Below, in pieces: positions 17,727 to 26,014 of a stretch of DNA of 64,000 nucleotides. Numbering within the stretch: position 1 is the first letter of the stretch; each line of letters opens with the position of its first letter. The position numbers and the translations under genes were made by a program. Source of the stretch: Brevundimonas sp. M20 (lineage in GTDB: Bacteria; Pseudomonadota; Alphaproteobacteria; Caulobacterales; Caulobacteraceae); contig NZ_CP041243.1 in assembly GCF_006547065.1 (NCBI RefSeq), positions 1,007,001-1,071,000 of the forward strand, read 5' to 3'. Under the pieces are notes generated by a model. It saw only the letters and a list, made by a program, of their open reading frames with translations, ran no database searches and was not told the DNA's origin.

Positions 17727-18344
17727 TCAGGCCTTGGCGGTGAACGTCCGCGAGGCTCCCATCGCACGGATTTCTTCATAGCGGAAGCATGAGCGCGGGT
17801 GATCGTTCACGAGACCTGTGGCCTGCATGAAGGCATAGACGATGACCGGGCCGCAGAAGTTGAAGCCGCGCTTCTTCAGCGCCCTGGCCATGGCCTCGCT
17901 CTCGGGCGTCTTCACCGGAGCCTCGCGGAAGTCGGACCAGTCGTTCTGGATCGGCGCGCCGCCGACGAAGGACCAGAGCCAGGCGGAGAAGTCCTCGCCG
18001 TTGTCGCGCATCTCCAGCCAGATTTGCGCCCCGCGGATGGCCGCGTTGATCTTGGCGCGTGAACGGATGATGCGCGGGTCGTTCAGCAGCCGCTCGATAT
18101 CGGCCTCGCCATAGGCGGCGACCTTCTCCGGGTCGAAGTTGTCGAAGGCGTCGCGGATGCCCTCGCGCTTCCTCAGAATGGTGATCCACGCCAGCCCGGC
18201 CTGAAAGCCGTCGAGGATCAGCTTCTCCCACAGGGCGCGCGGATCGTACTCGGGCACGCCCCATTCCTCGTCGTGATAGGCGATGTAGAGGGCGTCGGTG
18301 GTCCCGCACCAGCCGCAGCGGCCGTCAGTCTGTGAGTCGGTCAT
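17727..18344 (-). CDS. tag: DNA-3-methyladenine glycosylase I
   Basis: 205 aa from ATG 18344. RCGWCG at the N-terminus and DHPRSCFRYEE at the C-terminus supply the Cys/His/His/Cys zinc site of Tag. YHDEEWGVPEYDPRALWEKL and FQAGLAWITILRKREGIR are the family's HhH-type core. It excises 3-methyladenine from alkylated DNA. An upstream extension to 18404 is proline/arginine-rich and unlikely to be coding. It is probably a replaced copy: a diverged C-terminal remnant of another tag gene still abuts rnhB. Confidence 0.92.
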   Translation of the reverse strand: MTDSQTDGRCGWCGTTDALYIAYHDEEWGVPEYDPRALWEKLILDGFQAGLAWITILRKREGIRDAFDNFDPEKVAAYGEADIERLLNDPRIIRSRAKINAAIRGAQIWLEMRDNGEDFSAWLWSFVGGAPIQNDWSDFREAPVKTPESEAMARALKKRGFNFCGPVIVYAFMQATGLVNDHPRSCFRYEEIRAMGASRTFTAKA

Positions 18345-18509
18345 GCGAGGAGGATAGCGTGATTGGCGGGGTGGGGGGCTCACCGGGGGGCGTTCGGAAG
18401 GCACGCAATTAAAAAATAGGTGCAGAAAAGTGTACTTTTTCCCGGGAGGCGGGGTGATTGAACGAGGGGTTCAACCTGCAGATTGTCAAAGACCCGAGCC
18501 GTCAAAGGT

Positions 18510-18527
18510 TAGCAGGCCGATGCGTCA
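18510..18527. repeat. 18-bp dispersed repeat, copy 1
   Basis: TAGCAGGCCGATGCGTCA is identical to 41672-41689, and the next nucleotides are similar (AAATTTGGACGT here, GAATTGGTCGT there). Function unknown. Confidence 0.7.
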
Positions 18528-18580
18528 AATTTGGACGTAGGGGGTGGCAGAGGGGCCGAGGCTTTGGACCGACTGCGTCG

Positions 18581-18630
18581 CTCCCTTCCCCCTCGAGGGG
18601 AGAAGGGTCGGGGATGGGGGTGAGGGCTGG
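18581..18630 (+). repeat. Intergenic palindromic repeat, copy A
   Basis: CCCTTCCCCCTCGAGGGG followed by a G-rich arm. It is an inverted counterpart of the element at 18696-18742, about 70 nt away, with the same CTCGAG core. Confidence 0.65.
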
Positions 18631-18695
18631 AGATTGAAAGGCCGGGAGCGTTTGGAGAGGTCGACGCAGCCTTACGAGGTCGTTCTCAAAGCGCC

Positions 18696-18742
18696 TGCAT
18701 CCACCCCCACCCAACCCTCCCCCCTCGAGGGGGAGGGCTTCT
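18696..18742 (-). repeat. Intergenic palindromic repeat, copy B
   Basis: Inverted relative to copy A. The stem CCCTCCCCC-CTCGAG-GGGGAGGG is strong and lies 27 nt beyond the end of the HxlR gene, so it may also stop minus-strand transcription. Confidence 0.65.
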
Positions 18743-18768
18743 CAAGTGGGCGAATGGAGAGGTGAGGC

Positions 18769-19260
18769 TCAGGCCACCTCGTCCTTGGGCATGACCTCGC
18801 CCACGGTCAGGCGGGTGCGGTCGTGGATCAGCTGGATGTCACGCGGCTTCACGATCTCATTGCAATGGGCGCAGGCGATGCGGGGGTTCAGGTCGTGGCC
18901 GCAGTCCTTGTGCACCATCTTCAGCCCGGCGTTCTCCTCGCCATAGACATGCTTGGCGCCCCAGGCGTGCAGGGTCACCAGAACGCCGTACAGATCCTTG
19001 CCCTTGGCGGTCAGGACATACTCGTTGCGCGGCGGGCGCTCCGAATAAAGCCGGGGCTCAAGCACGCCGTGCTGGACAAGAGTTTTCAGCCGGGCGGCCA
19101 GCACGTTGCGGGCGACGCCCAGACGCTCCTGCCACTGCTCGAAGCGGCTGACGCCGTTGAAGGCGTCGCGAATGACCAGCATCGTCCACGGGTCGCCGAT
19201 CACCTCAAGAGTGGCGGCCACCGTGCAGCTTTGGCGAGAGTAGTCGGCTGTGCGTCCCAT
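18769..19260 (-). CDS. HxlR-family transcriptional regulator
   Basis: 163 aa. Typical HxlR winged helix: an N-terminal Cys (SRQSC), then TLEVIGDPWTMLVIRDAFNG, RFEQWQERLGVARNVLAARL (recognition helix region) and RNEYVLTAKGKDLY (wing). The C-terminal 55 residues add a possible Cys-rich metal site (HKDCGHDLNPRIACAHCNE). It is divergent from a thioesterase gene across 180 nt and may regulate it or itself; no inducer can be inferred. Confidence 0.88.
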   Translation of the reverse strand: MGRTADYSRQSCTVAATLEVIGDPWTMLVIRDAFNGVSRFEQWQERLGVARNVLAARLKTLVQHGVLEPRLYSERPPRNEYVLTAKGKDLYGVLVTLHAWGAKHVYGEENAGLKMVHKDCGHDLNPRIACAHCNEIVKPRDIQLIHDRTRLTVGEVMPKDEVA

Positions 19261-19386
19261 GACCGTAAAAGTGACGCCACGTCAGGCTTTTTGCAAGAGG
19301 GTTGCCAATCTGAACCCACTAAGTCAGTCTTGTTTAGATACGGACGTGTCCGGGAGCTTCCCGGCACGGCGCCGATCCCTCGACTT

Positions 19387-19423
19387 CGGGCGGAGGACGC
19401 AGGTCTTCCGCCCGCTTCTTTCC
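19387..19423 (+). terminator. Terminator-like hairpin in the thioesterase leader
   Basis: A 12-bp stem with one G-U wobble (CGGGCGGAGGAC / GTCTTCCGCCCG) and loop GCAG is followed by CTTCTTTCC. It ends about 26 nt before the thioesterase ATG and no + strand gene lies upstream, so attenuation is possible. Confidence 0.5.
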
Positions 19424-19440
19424 GCCGATAGACCGACCCC

Positions 19441-20283
19441 ATGACGCAACAGACCCTCGATGAAGCCCTGACCCTGACCCCGGACGGCGAGGGCGGTCTG
19501 ATCGCCCCGATGAACGGCGCCTTCTCCAACGCCCCGCGCATGGCGCCGCCCGAGCGGGGCTCGCCCTTCGGCGGGCTGATGGCGGCGCTGGCGGCCAAGG
19601 CGGCGCGCGAGAGCCTGGGCATCACCACCCCGCTGCGGACGGTGGCGACCCAGTTCCTCATCGGCGCGAAGTTCGAGCCGATGAGCATCACCAGCGAGCT
19701 GCTGCGCGGGGGCCGTTCGGCCTCCTATGTCTCGATCCGCGCCGGTCAGCCCGAACGGCTGGCCATGACCGGACTGGTCACCTTCGGCGCGCCGGGAGAC
19801 GGGCCGGAACTGCGCGCCGCCTCGATCATACCGCCGCCCTTGGGCGACCAGCCCCTGACCCCGCTGGACCCGCAGTTCGGCCCGCACTTCACGGACCATG
19901 TCGAGCATCGCTTCGTCGGCGGCATCCAGCTGTTCGGTCGTAATGAGACGGATCGGATGGGGGTGTGGATGCGCACTGTCGACGGCAAGCCGCTGGATGA
20001 GGCGCGGCTGGCCTTCCTGCTGGACGCCACCTTCCCGGTCTACTGGACCATGCTGCCCGCCCCGCCGGCGATCTCGGCCACGGCGGACCTGCGCTACGAC
20101 TTCTTCGGGCCGATCCCCGAGGACGCCGCGCCGGACGGCTGGGCCTATTTCGAGTTCGTCTCACGCGACAGCCACGGCGGCTGGACGGTCGAGGACGCCA
20201 CCGCCTGGGCCCCGGACGGCCGCCCGCTGGCGGTGGGACGCCAGCTCAGGAAGGTGCTGGCGCAACGCCCGCCGAAGGGATGA
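19441..20283 (+). CDS. TesB-like acyl-CoA thioesterase
   Basis: 280 aa, a double hot-dog length. N-terminal GAFSNAPRMAPPERGSPFGG and TQFLIGAKFEPMSITSELLR, together with FPVYWTMLPAPP in the second half, match the thioesterase-like superfamily (TesB/4HBT_3). It likely hydrolyses acyl-CoA in the cytoplasm. It is divergent from the HxlR gene. No Shine-Dalgarno sequence is evident before the ATG, and a terminator-like hairpin occupies the leader. Confidence 0.8.
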   Translation: MTQQTLDEALTLTPDGEGGLIAPMNGAFSNAPRMAPPERGSPFGGLMAALAAKAARESLGITTPLRTVATQFLIGAKFEPMSITSELLRGGRSASYVSIRAGQPERLAMTGLVTFGAPGDGPELRAASIIPPPLGDQPLTPLDPQFGPHFTDHVEHRFVGGIQLFGRNETDRMGVWMRTVDGKPLDEARLAFLLDATFPVYWTMLPAPPAISATADLRYDFFGPIPEDAAPDGWAYFEFVSRDSHGGWTVEDATAWAPDGRPLAVGRQLRKVLAQRPPKG

Positions 20284-20298
20284 TGCGAAACGACGAAA

Positions 20299-20324
20299 GC
20301 CGGCCGCGCTTGCGCACGACCGGC
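20299..20324 (-). terminator. Probable terminator between thioesterase and rtcB
   Basis: Outer stem GCCGG/CCGGC with an inner GCGC pairing lies just past the rtcB stop. On the minus strand it is followed by TTTCGTCGTTT. It may also serve the thioesterase gene. Confidence 0.5.
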
Positions 20325-20329
20325 CTCCG

Positions 20330-21547
20330 TCATCCCTTTACGCACACCACCTGACGCAGGGTGTGCACGACCTCGATCAGCTCGGACTGGGCCGCGATGA
20401 CCGCGTCGATGTCCTTGTAGGCCATCGGCGTTTCGTCGATCACGTCTGCGTCCTTCCGGCACTCGACGCCCTGGGTGGCGCGGACGTGGTCCTCCACCGT
20501 GAAGCGGCGCTTGGCCTCGGTCCGGCTCATGGCCCGACCGGCGCCGTGCGAGCAGGTGCAGAAGCTTTCCGCATTGCCCTTGCCGCGCACGATGAAGGAT
20601 TTCGCCCCCATCGAGCCGGGGATGATGCCCAGTTCGTCCAGCTTGGCCGACACCGCGCCCTTCCGGGTCAGGAACACGTCCTTGCCGAAGTGGCGCTCCT
20701 TCGAGACGTAGTTGTGGTGACAGTTCACCGCCTCCTGCGTCGTCTCCAGATCCGGCCAGAACGCGCGCAGCACGTTCAGAACGCTGTCCATCATCACCTC
20801 GCGGTTGGCCCGGGCGTACTTCTGGGCCCAGGACACCGCGCGGACGTAGTCGATGAAGCCCTCCGATCCTTCCGGGAAGTAGGCCAGATCCTGATCCGGC
20901 AGGTTCAGGAACCAGCGACGCGCTTCATGCTTGGCCCGCTCGATGAAGTAGGAACCGAAACGGTTGCCCACGCCCCGCGAGCCGGAGTGCAGCATCACCC
21001 ACACGTCGCCCGCCTCATCGAGGCACAGCTCGATGAAGTGGTTGCCCGTGCCCAGCGTGCCCAGATGGCCGAAGCCACGCGGGTGCGCCGCCTTGGGGTG
21101 CTTCTCCACCACGGCGTCATAGCCGGCCTTGAGGTCGGCCCAGCGGGTGACCGCCGAGGCCGGGGGCTCATCGGCCCAGGCGCCCTTGTCGTTGCGCCCG
21201 CCGTTGTCGGTCCGGCCGTGCGGAACGGCCGCCTCGATGGCGGAACGGATGCCCGACAGGTCGTCCGGCAGGTGCTCGGCGCGGATCGAGGTCCGCACCG
21301 CCATCATGCCGCAGCCGATGTCCACGCCCACGGCGGCCGGGATGATGGCCCCCACGGTCGGGATCACCGACCCCACCGTCGCGCCCATGCCCCAGTGCAC
21401 GTCCGGCATGACCGCCACGTGCTTGTGGATGAACGGCAGCGAGGCCACGTTCTTCAGCTGCTTGAGCGCGGCGTCCTCGATCGGCACGCCACGGGTCCAC
21501 GCCTTGATAGGCGCGCCCGGGCTGTCGATCACGTCATAGTCGCGCAT
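20330..21547 (-). CDS. rtcB: RNA-splicing ligase RtcB
   Basis: 405 aa from ATG 21547, preceded by AAGGAGAG; an in-frame extension upstream crosses the leader hairpin and is rejected. RtcB signatures are GVDIGCGMMAVRT, LGTGNHFIEL, NCHHNYV and the guanylated-His motif FCTCSHGAGRAMSR. It joins 2',3'-cyclic phosphate or 3'-phosphate RNA ends to 5'-OH ends using GTP and Mn. A perfect 14-bp hairpin lies in its upstream region. No RtcA, archease or sigma-54 regulator RtcR was seen nearby. Confidence 0.94.
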   Translation of the reverse strand: MRDYDVIDSPGAPIKAWTRGVPIEDAALKQLKNVASLPFIHKHVAVMPDVHWGMGATVGSVIPTVGAIIPAAVGVDIGCGMMAVRTSIRAEHLPDDLSGIRSAIEAAVPHGRTDNGGRNDKGAWADEPPASAVTRWADLKAGYDAVVEKHPKAAHPRGFGHLGTLGTGNHFIELCLDEAGDVWVMLHSGSRGVGNRFGSYFIERAKHEARRWFLNLPDQDLAYFPEGSEGFIDYVRAVSWAQKYARANREVMMDSVLNVLRAFWPDLETTQEAVNCHHNYVSKERHFGKDVFLTRKGAVSAKLDELGIIPGSMGAKSFIVRGKGNAESFCTCSHGAGRAMSRTEAKRRFTVEDHVRATQGVECRKDADVIDETPMAYKDIDAVIAAQSELIEVVHTLRQVVCVKG

Positions 21548-21607
21548 GGGTCTCTCCTTTCTTTCGTCTGATCCTTCCGGACCGGCGGGAGAGATGTCTT
21601 GCGGATA

Positions 21608-21646
21608 CAAGCAACCCCTCCGGCCGGTGGCGGGAGGGGTTGCTTG
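21608..21646 (-). other. Perfect 14-bp inverted repeat upstream of rtcB
   Basis: Arms CAAGCAACCCCTCC (21608-21621) and GGAGGGGTTGCTTG (21633-21646) have an 11-nt loop. The structure lies 61-99 nt upstream of the rtcB ATG. Neither strand has a U-tract after it, so it is not a standard terminator. Confidence 0.7.
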
Positions 21647-21678
21647 AAAACCGAAGCCGTTACGGCCCTGTCGTTCCC

Positions 21679-21771
21679 TTACACTCCCTCCGCGCACGCG
21701 CCATTGCCCTCGACCGCCTGGCGGTCGAGCTGCATGGGCAGCCGGGAGGTGGCGTAGGAGAAGGCGAACAT
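21679..21771 (-). CDS. Possible 30-aa peptide upstream of rtcB
   Basis: A short frame between the hemerythrin gene and rtcB encodes MFAFSYATSRLPMQLDRQAV and 10 more residues. Its start context (GAGACGACCCATG) resembles that of rtcB (GAGAGACCCATG). There is no homology argument; the GC-rich background makes chance frames common. Confidence 0.2.
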   Translation of the reverse strand: MFAFSYATSRLPMQLDRQAVEGNGACAEGV

Positions 21772-21839
21772 GGGTCGTCTCGTTTTCGGGAGGGCGCTGA
21801 TATCCGAAGCTTCAGCGGACGGCCAGCCCCGATTTTCGA

Positions 21840-22415
21840 TCAGTGCTGGAAGCCGCGCAGCTGGATCAGGGGGATAACGATGTCTTCCTCGTCCTCCAGA
21901 TGGCGCAGCAGGGGCTCGGCTCCGGCGTCGATGGCGTCGCCCAGCCGGGCGGCCCTGTCGGCGGCGTCCGGAGCGTTGGCCGAGATCGCCTGATGGAAGG
22001 CCATGCCGGACTGGAAGAGGGTCTCCAGCGTGTGGTGGATGGCGCCGTGGTCCCGGTCCAGCAGGTCGATGCCACGGGCGATCTTCGGCTCGATCTTGCG
22101 CATGGCCGGGAAATACTGGCCGCTCTCGATGCGGTGGTGACCGTCGAGGTGCTGGAGGAAGGACTGGAGCGCCGGGATCAGCTGACGGTGCAGGGCGCGG
22201 ATGTCGCCGCCCGCGCGCCACTGGCTGACCAGTCCGTCCATATGCCCCTGATGCCCCCGGAAGGAGCCGTGCATCTGGAGCCAGAAGGCGGCGGTCTGGT
22301 CGAGGCCCGGCTCGGCCCAGCGCTCGCGCGGGTACGCGTCGCGCAGGTACAGCATCTCGACCGGCAGGCCGTGCCGGGCGGCGAGCGCCAGCGTCTCCGC
22401 TGAAACCTCAGGCAA
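21840..22415 (-). CDS. Hemerythrin-like domain protein
   Basis: About 191 aa. A four-helix bundle with hemerythrin-type ligands is suggested by [41 protein letters not shown] and [14 protein letters not shown] (His and acidic residues at the expected spacing). It probably binds a di-iron centre and senses or handles oxygen, NO or iron. The start is uncertain: a TTG at 22415 would overlap the mnmA end, and ATG 22355 is the alternative. Its N-terminal residues [19 protein letters not shown] look coding, favouring the longer form. Confidence 0.75.
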   Translation of the reverse strand: MPEVSAETLALAARHGLPVEMLYLRDAYPRERWAEPGLDQTAAFWLQMHGSFRGHQGHMDGLVSQWRAGGDIRALHRQLIPALQSFLQHLDGHHRIESGQYFPAMRKIEPKIARGIDLLDRDHGAIHHTLETLFQSGMAFHQAISANAPDAADRAARLGDAIDAGAEPLLRHLEDEEDIVIPLIQLRGFQH

Positions 22416-23631
22416 CAGCGGTCGTCGCGGTGATGAAACCGCCGCCCAGCAGGCGTTCGGTGTCGGCGGGGTCATAGAGGGCGCAGGCCTGACCGGGGGC
22501 CACGCCTTCCTCGCCCTTCTCGAACACCACGCTGACGTCGCCGTCCTCGATTTTAAGGCGGGCCGGGGAGGGCGGCCGGGTCGAGCGAACACGCGCCAGC
22601 ACGGGCGCGCCTTCAGCGGCGGCCGCGGCGATGGTGGGCTGGTCGCCCAGCCAGTTGGTCTCGTCCAGCGTCAGGGACGCGGTCAGCAGGGCCTCGCGCG
22701 GGCCGACGATGACGTGGCGCTTCACCGGATCCAGCTTCGTCACGAACAGGGGCTCGCCCACGGCGACGTTAAGACCCCGGCGCTGACCGATGGTGTAGTC
22801 GGTGATGCCCGCGTGCCGGCCAAGGGTGCGGCCGTCCATGTGCACGATCTCGCCGGCCTCGCGGCCTTCCGGGCGCAGCTTGTCGATCAGCGAGCGGTAG
22901 TCGCCGCTGGGGACGAAGCAGATATCCTGGCTGTCCGGCTTGGCCGCGATGCGCAGGCCGAGTTCAAGCGCCACGCCGCGTACCTGCGGCTTCTCCAGAT
23001 CGGCCAGCGGGAAGCGCAGGTAGTCCAGCTGCTCCGGCGTGGTGGCGAACAGGAAGTAGGACTGGTCGCGCGAGTGGTCGATGGCCTTGCGCATTTGCGC
23101 CCGACCGTCGGCGCCGACGGCGCGGCGGACGTAGTGGCCCGTGGCCATGGCCTCGGCGCCCAGATCGCGGGCGACGTCCAGCAGGTCGCGGAACTTCACA
23201 GTCTGGTTGCAGCGGATGCAGGGCACCGGCGTCTCGCCGCGCAGATAGCTGTCGGCGAACTGGTCGATGACCGCGTCACGGAAGCGGCTTTCGTAGTCCA
23301 GCACATAGTGCGGGATGCCGAGGGTCTCGGCCGCCAGCCGGGCGTCGTGAATGTCCTGACCGGCGCAGCAGGCGCCCTTCTTCTTGAGCGCCGCGCCGTG
23401 GTCGTAAAGCTGGAGGGTCACGCCGACGACGTCATAGCCCGCCTTGTGCAGCAGGCCGGCGACGACGGTGGAGTCCACGCCGCCCGACATGGCGGCGACC
23501 ACGCGGCTGCCGACGGGCAGGCCGACGGCCCGGCGCGCGCTCTCGATCGCCGCGTCCATGTCCTGCGGCGAGGCCATGGGGGCGATATCGGGAACGGGGC
23601 AGATGTCCTCGGCGAAACTCATGGCGGCCAT
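22408..23631 (-). CDS. mnmA: tRNA-specific 2-thiouridylase MnmA
   Basis: 407 aa. The PP-loop motif [15 protein letters not shown] is near residue 47; catalytic Cys regions are CIRCN near 138 and [11 protein letters not shown] near 238. It adds sulfur to U34 of tRNA-Lys, -Glu and -Gln. ATG 23631 or ATG 23622 could be the start; neither has a clear Shine-Dalgarno. It runs into the hemerythrin-like gene, probably as one transcript. Confidence 0.94.
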   Translation of the reverse strand: MAAMSFAEDICPVPDIAPMASPQDMDAAIESARRAVGLPVGSRVVAAMSGGVDSTVVAGLLHKAGYDVVGVTLQLYDHGAALKKKGACCAGQDIHDARLAAETLGIPHYVLDYESRFRDAVIDQFADSYLRGETPVPCIRCNQTVKFRDLLDVARDLGAEAMATGHYVRRAVGADGRAQMRKAIDHSRDQSYFLFATTPEQLDYLRFPLADLEKPQVRGVALELGLRIAAKPDSQDICFVPSGDYRSLIDKLRPEGREAGEIVHMDGRTLGRHAGITDYTIGQRRGLNVAVGEPLFVTKLDPVKRHVIVGPREALLTASLTLDETNWLGDQPTIAAAAAEGAPVLARVRSTRPPSPARLKIEDGDVSVVFEKGEEGVAPGQACALYDPADTERLLGGGFITATTAVA

Positions 23632-23688
23632 TTAGGATCAAAGGGGAGCGATTTCGAGGCCCCGCATCACATCAGGCTGAAACGACAA

Positions 23689-23714
23689 CGGCCGCCCCGT
23701 TGCCGGGGCGGCCG
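23689..23714 (-). terminator. Terminator after sciP
   Basis: A perfect 11-bp stem CGGCCGCCCCG / CGGGGCGGCCG with a 4-nt loop is followed on the minus strand by TTGTCGTTTC. It lies 26 nt after the sciP stop. Confidence 0.75.
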
Positions 23715-23740
23715 CTGCAGGCGCTGCGCGGGGAGAGAAA

Positions 23741-24040
23741 TCAGCCGCGATAGTGCTGGATACGCGTGGTCCGCAGACCCTGCATGCCCCATTTGTCGAT
23801 CGCCTTCTGCCAGGCGATGAACTCTTCCGCCGTCAGGCGATACCGGGCCAGCGCGTCTTCAAGGCTGATCAAACCCCCGCGAACGGCAGCCACGACCTCG
23901 GCCTTGCGACGGATCACCCAGCGATCCGTATTGGCCGGCGGCAGGTCACGCAGCGTCAGCGGCGTGCCGGTCGGTCCGACCACATATTCTTCGCCTCGAC
24001 TATTAAGGCGTCGCTCTTGCAACATGGGCTTATGCCTCAT
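23741..24040 (-). CDS. sciP: CtrA inhibitor SciP (DUF1153)
   Basis: 99 aa, full length for the family. Signature segments are RGEEYVVGPTGTPLTLRDLP, RWVIRRKAEVVAAVRGGL and EEFIAWQKAIDKWGMQGLR, a Trp-repressor-like helix-turn-helix. In Caulobacter, SciP binds CtrA and blocks transcription of CtrA-activated genes in G1. A CtrA-type box lies about 40-53 nt upstream, consistent with feedback. Position beside flgE matches, by recollection, the Caulobacter gene order. ATG 24040 is used; ATG 24025 is also possible. Confidence 0.93.
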   Translation of the reverse strand: MRHKPMLQERRLNSRGEEYVVGPTGTPLTLRDLPPANTDRWVIRRKAEVVAAVRGGLISLEDALARYRLTAEEFIAWQKAIDKWGMQGLRTTRIQHYRG

Positions 24041-24078
24041 TCACCACCACCATTGAGCGTGCAAGGTAGCGCCCGGCC

Positions 24079-24093
24079 GCTAAGGGCCGTTTA
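24079..24093 (-). promoter_or_regulatory. CtrA-type box upstream of sciP
   Basis: Read on the minus strand: TTAA-ACGGCCC-TTAG, matching TTAA-N7-TTAA at seven of eight positions. It lies 39-53 nt upstream of the sciP ATG. Confidence 0.65.
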
Positions 24094-24106
24094 AGCGTCG
24101 TGGTGA

Positions 24107-24127
24107 AGGAAAGGATAAAATCCCTTC
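24107..24127 (-). terminator. Possible terminator after flgE
   Basis: Near-perfect 9-bp stem GGAAAGGAT / ATCCCTTCC with a 3-nt loop, 60 nt beyond the flgE stop, followed on the minus strand by T/C-rich sequence. Confidence 0.35.
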
Positions 24128-24188
24128 CGTCCACACCCCCAATATCGAACGAAGTCTTCATCGAGACTAACCGTCAGTTACCTGAATA

Positions 24189-25967
24189 TCAGCGTTTGAT
24201 GTTGATCAGTTCAGCGAGCATTTCGTCGGCGGTGGTGATGATCTTGGACGAGGCGGAGTAGGCCCGCTGGGTGGTGATCAGACCGGTGAACTCCGCCGAC
24301 AGGTCGACCGTCGAGGATTCCAGCTGCTGCGACGCCAGGGTGCCCGCACCGCCGGTTCCCGCCGCCTTCAGGTTGAAGGTGCCGGACTCCAGGCTGACGG
24401 AATATGCGTTGCCGCTGACTTCCTTGAGGCTGTCGGGGCTGGGGAAGGTGGCGACCGCGACCTGGGCGATGCGGCGCATGACGCCGTTGTCGAAGATGGC
24501 GGTGACGAAGCCGCCTTCATCAATGGTGATTTCGCTCAGATTGCCGAACGCCGTGCCGTTGGTGACGGTCGATTGCACCACCGAGGCGGTGTTCAGCTGG
24601 CTCAGACCGCCCGCCGAGGTGTTCAGGTCCAGCGTCACCGTCTGGGCGGCGATGCCCAGGCCGTCCGCCCATTTGACCTTGCCGTTGTCCAGCGGGTCAG
24701 CCGGGTCGATGGTGTTGCTCGGGTCGGATTCCAGGAAGGTCAGCGAAGCCTGGGTCGGGTCGTCGAACAGGCCCGTGCCCGCCGGCCAGCCCTGCATCGT
24801 CTCGATGTCCAGACGGCCCGAGGGGGTGAAGGCGATCAGGCCGGTCTTGATCTGGCCGTTCGAGTAGGGGGCGCCGGTCACGACGTCCTCAGCCGGAACG
24901 GCGACGATTTCGGCGTACCACTGGTTCGGCTCGGCGCTCTTCAGGAAGCGGATTTCCAGATTGCGCTGGCCGCCCTTGGAGTCCGAAACCGGGATGTTCA
25001 TCTTGAAGTCGGGCTTCACGCCGACGGGGTTGTCGGCGTCGGCGTTGTACATGGCCATCGAGTTGACGGTCGGGTCGTACTTGGTCTCGGCGATGCCGTC
25101 CGTGCCCATGCCGATGTCGGCGAAGTTGATGGCGAAGGCGGTGCCGGCGACCGGCGGGGTGCCGCTGGTCGGGGTGATGGTCAGGGCCGTGGCCGTGGCG
25201 GTGGCCGAGCCGTTGGTCCCGCCCGACGGCACGAAGCCGGTCAGGGCGCCGGCGGCGTTGTAGGTCGCCGTACCGGTGATCGAGGTGATGCCGGTCTTGA
25301 TCGTCACCTCATAGGTGCCCGTGCCCGTGCGCTTGTAGGCGACCGACATATTGTGGCCGACCGGCGGCACGGCGGCGTCCTGGACGTTGTTGTAGGTGTT
25401 CGGGGCGGCCGCCGACGACACGTCCTGGGTCGAGCGCAGGTTGGCGTTGATCTGGACGCGGGTGGTCGGTTCGGCGGTGCCGCCGACCGAGCCGATGTTG
25501 ATCGAGCGCAGACGCGACAGGTCCGACGGGTCGGTGGCGATTTCACCGTTCGAGTCGACCGGCCAGCCCTGCAGGTACAGACCGGCGCTGTTCTTCAGAT
25601 AGCCCATGTTGTCGACGCGGAAGGCGCCGGCGCGGGTGAACAGGCGGGTGTCGGTGGCGCCGACGTTTTCAGCCTGGGTCGTGGTGACGAAGAAGCCCTG
25701 ACCGTTGATCGACAGGTCGGTGGCTTCGGTCGTGCGTTGCAGCTGACCTTCCTGACTGATGAACGAGCGGGCGTTGGCCATCACGCCACCGGCGGAATAG
25801 CTGCCGCCGGCGCGGGTCTGGCTGTTCACCAGCGTCTGGAACTCGGCGTTCGTCCGCTTGTAGCCGACGGTGTTCACGTTCGCGATGTTCTGGGAAATCG
25901 CGGCCAGGGCGGTGGAGTTGGCGGCGAGGCCGGACACGCCGGCCAGCATGGCGCTGTTCAGGCTCAT
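24189..25967 (-). CDS. flgE: Flagellar hook protein FlgE
   Basis: 592 aa. The N-terminal rod/hook motif ISQNIANVNTVGYKRTNAEF and the C-terminal heptad region SAEFTGLITTQRAYSASSK are diagnostic of axial proteins; the long variable centre (Thr/Ala/Gly-rich, about residues 180-320) fits hook proteins of Caulobacterales. The protein is exported by the flagellar type III apparatus and polymerises into the hook. It lies 47 nt downstream of flgD, probably in a fliK-flgD-flgE operon driven from the sigma-54 promoter at 28,819. Confidence 0.95.
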   Translation of the reverse strand: MSLNSAMLAGVSGLAANSTALAAISQNIANVNTVGYKRTNAEFQTLVNSQTRAGGSYSAGGVMANARSFISQEGQLQRTTEATDLSINGQGFFVTTTQAENVGATDTRLFTRAGAFRVDNMGYLKNSAGLYLQGWPVDSNGEIATDPSDLSRLRSINIGSVGGTAEPTTRVQINANLRSTQDVSSAAAPNTYNNVQDAAVPPVGHNMSVAYKRTGTGTYEVTIKTGITSITGTATYNAAGALTGFVPSGGTNGSATATATALTITPTSGTPPVAGTAFAINFADIGMGTDGIAETKYDPTVNSMAMYNADADNPVGVKPDFKMNIPVSDSKGGQRNLEIRFLKSAEPNQWYAEIVAVPAEDVVTGAPYSNGQIKTGLIAFTPSGRLDIETMQGWPAGTGLFDDPTQASLTFLESDPSNTIDPADPLDNGKVKWADGLGIAAQTVTLDLNTSAGGLSQLNTASVVQSTVTNGTAFGNLSEITIDEGGFVTAIFDNGVMRRIAQVAVATFPSPDSLKEVSGNAYSVSLESGTFNLKAAGTGGAGTLASQQLESSTVDLSAEFTGLITTQRAYSASSKIITTADEMLAELINIKR

Positions 25968-26014
25968 GGATTACGCTCCTTGAAGGATAGGGTTCGGGAA
26001 GGCGGCGGAGCGCG

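Larger units (their letters stand above)
18345..18768. other. Intergenic region with repeats, no gene seen
   Basis: 424 nt between tag and the HxlR gene. It holds an A/T-rich patch near 18410-18440, an 18-bp sequence repeated at 41672 and an inverted pair of CCCCTCGAGGGG elements. No convincing coding sequence was found. Confidence 0.7.
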
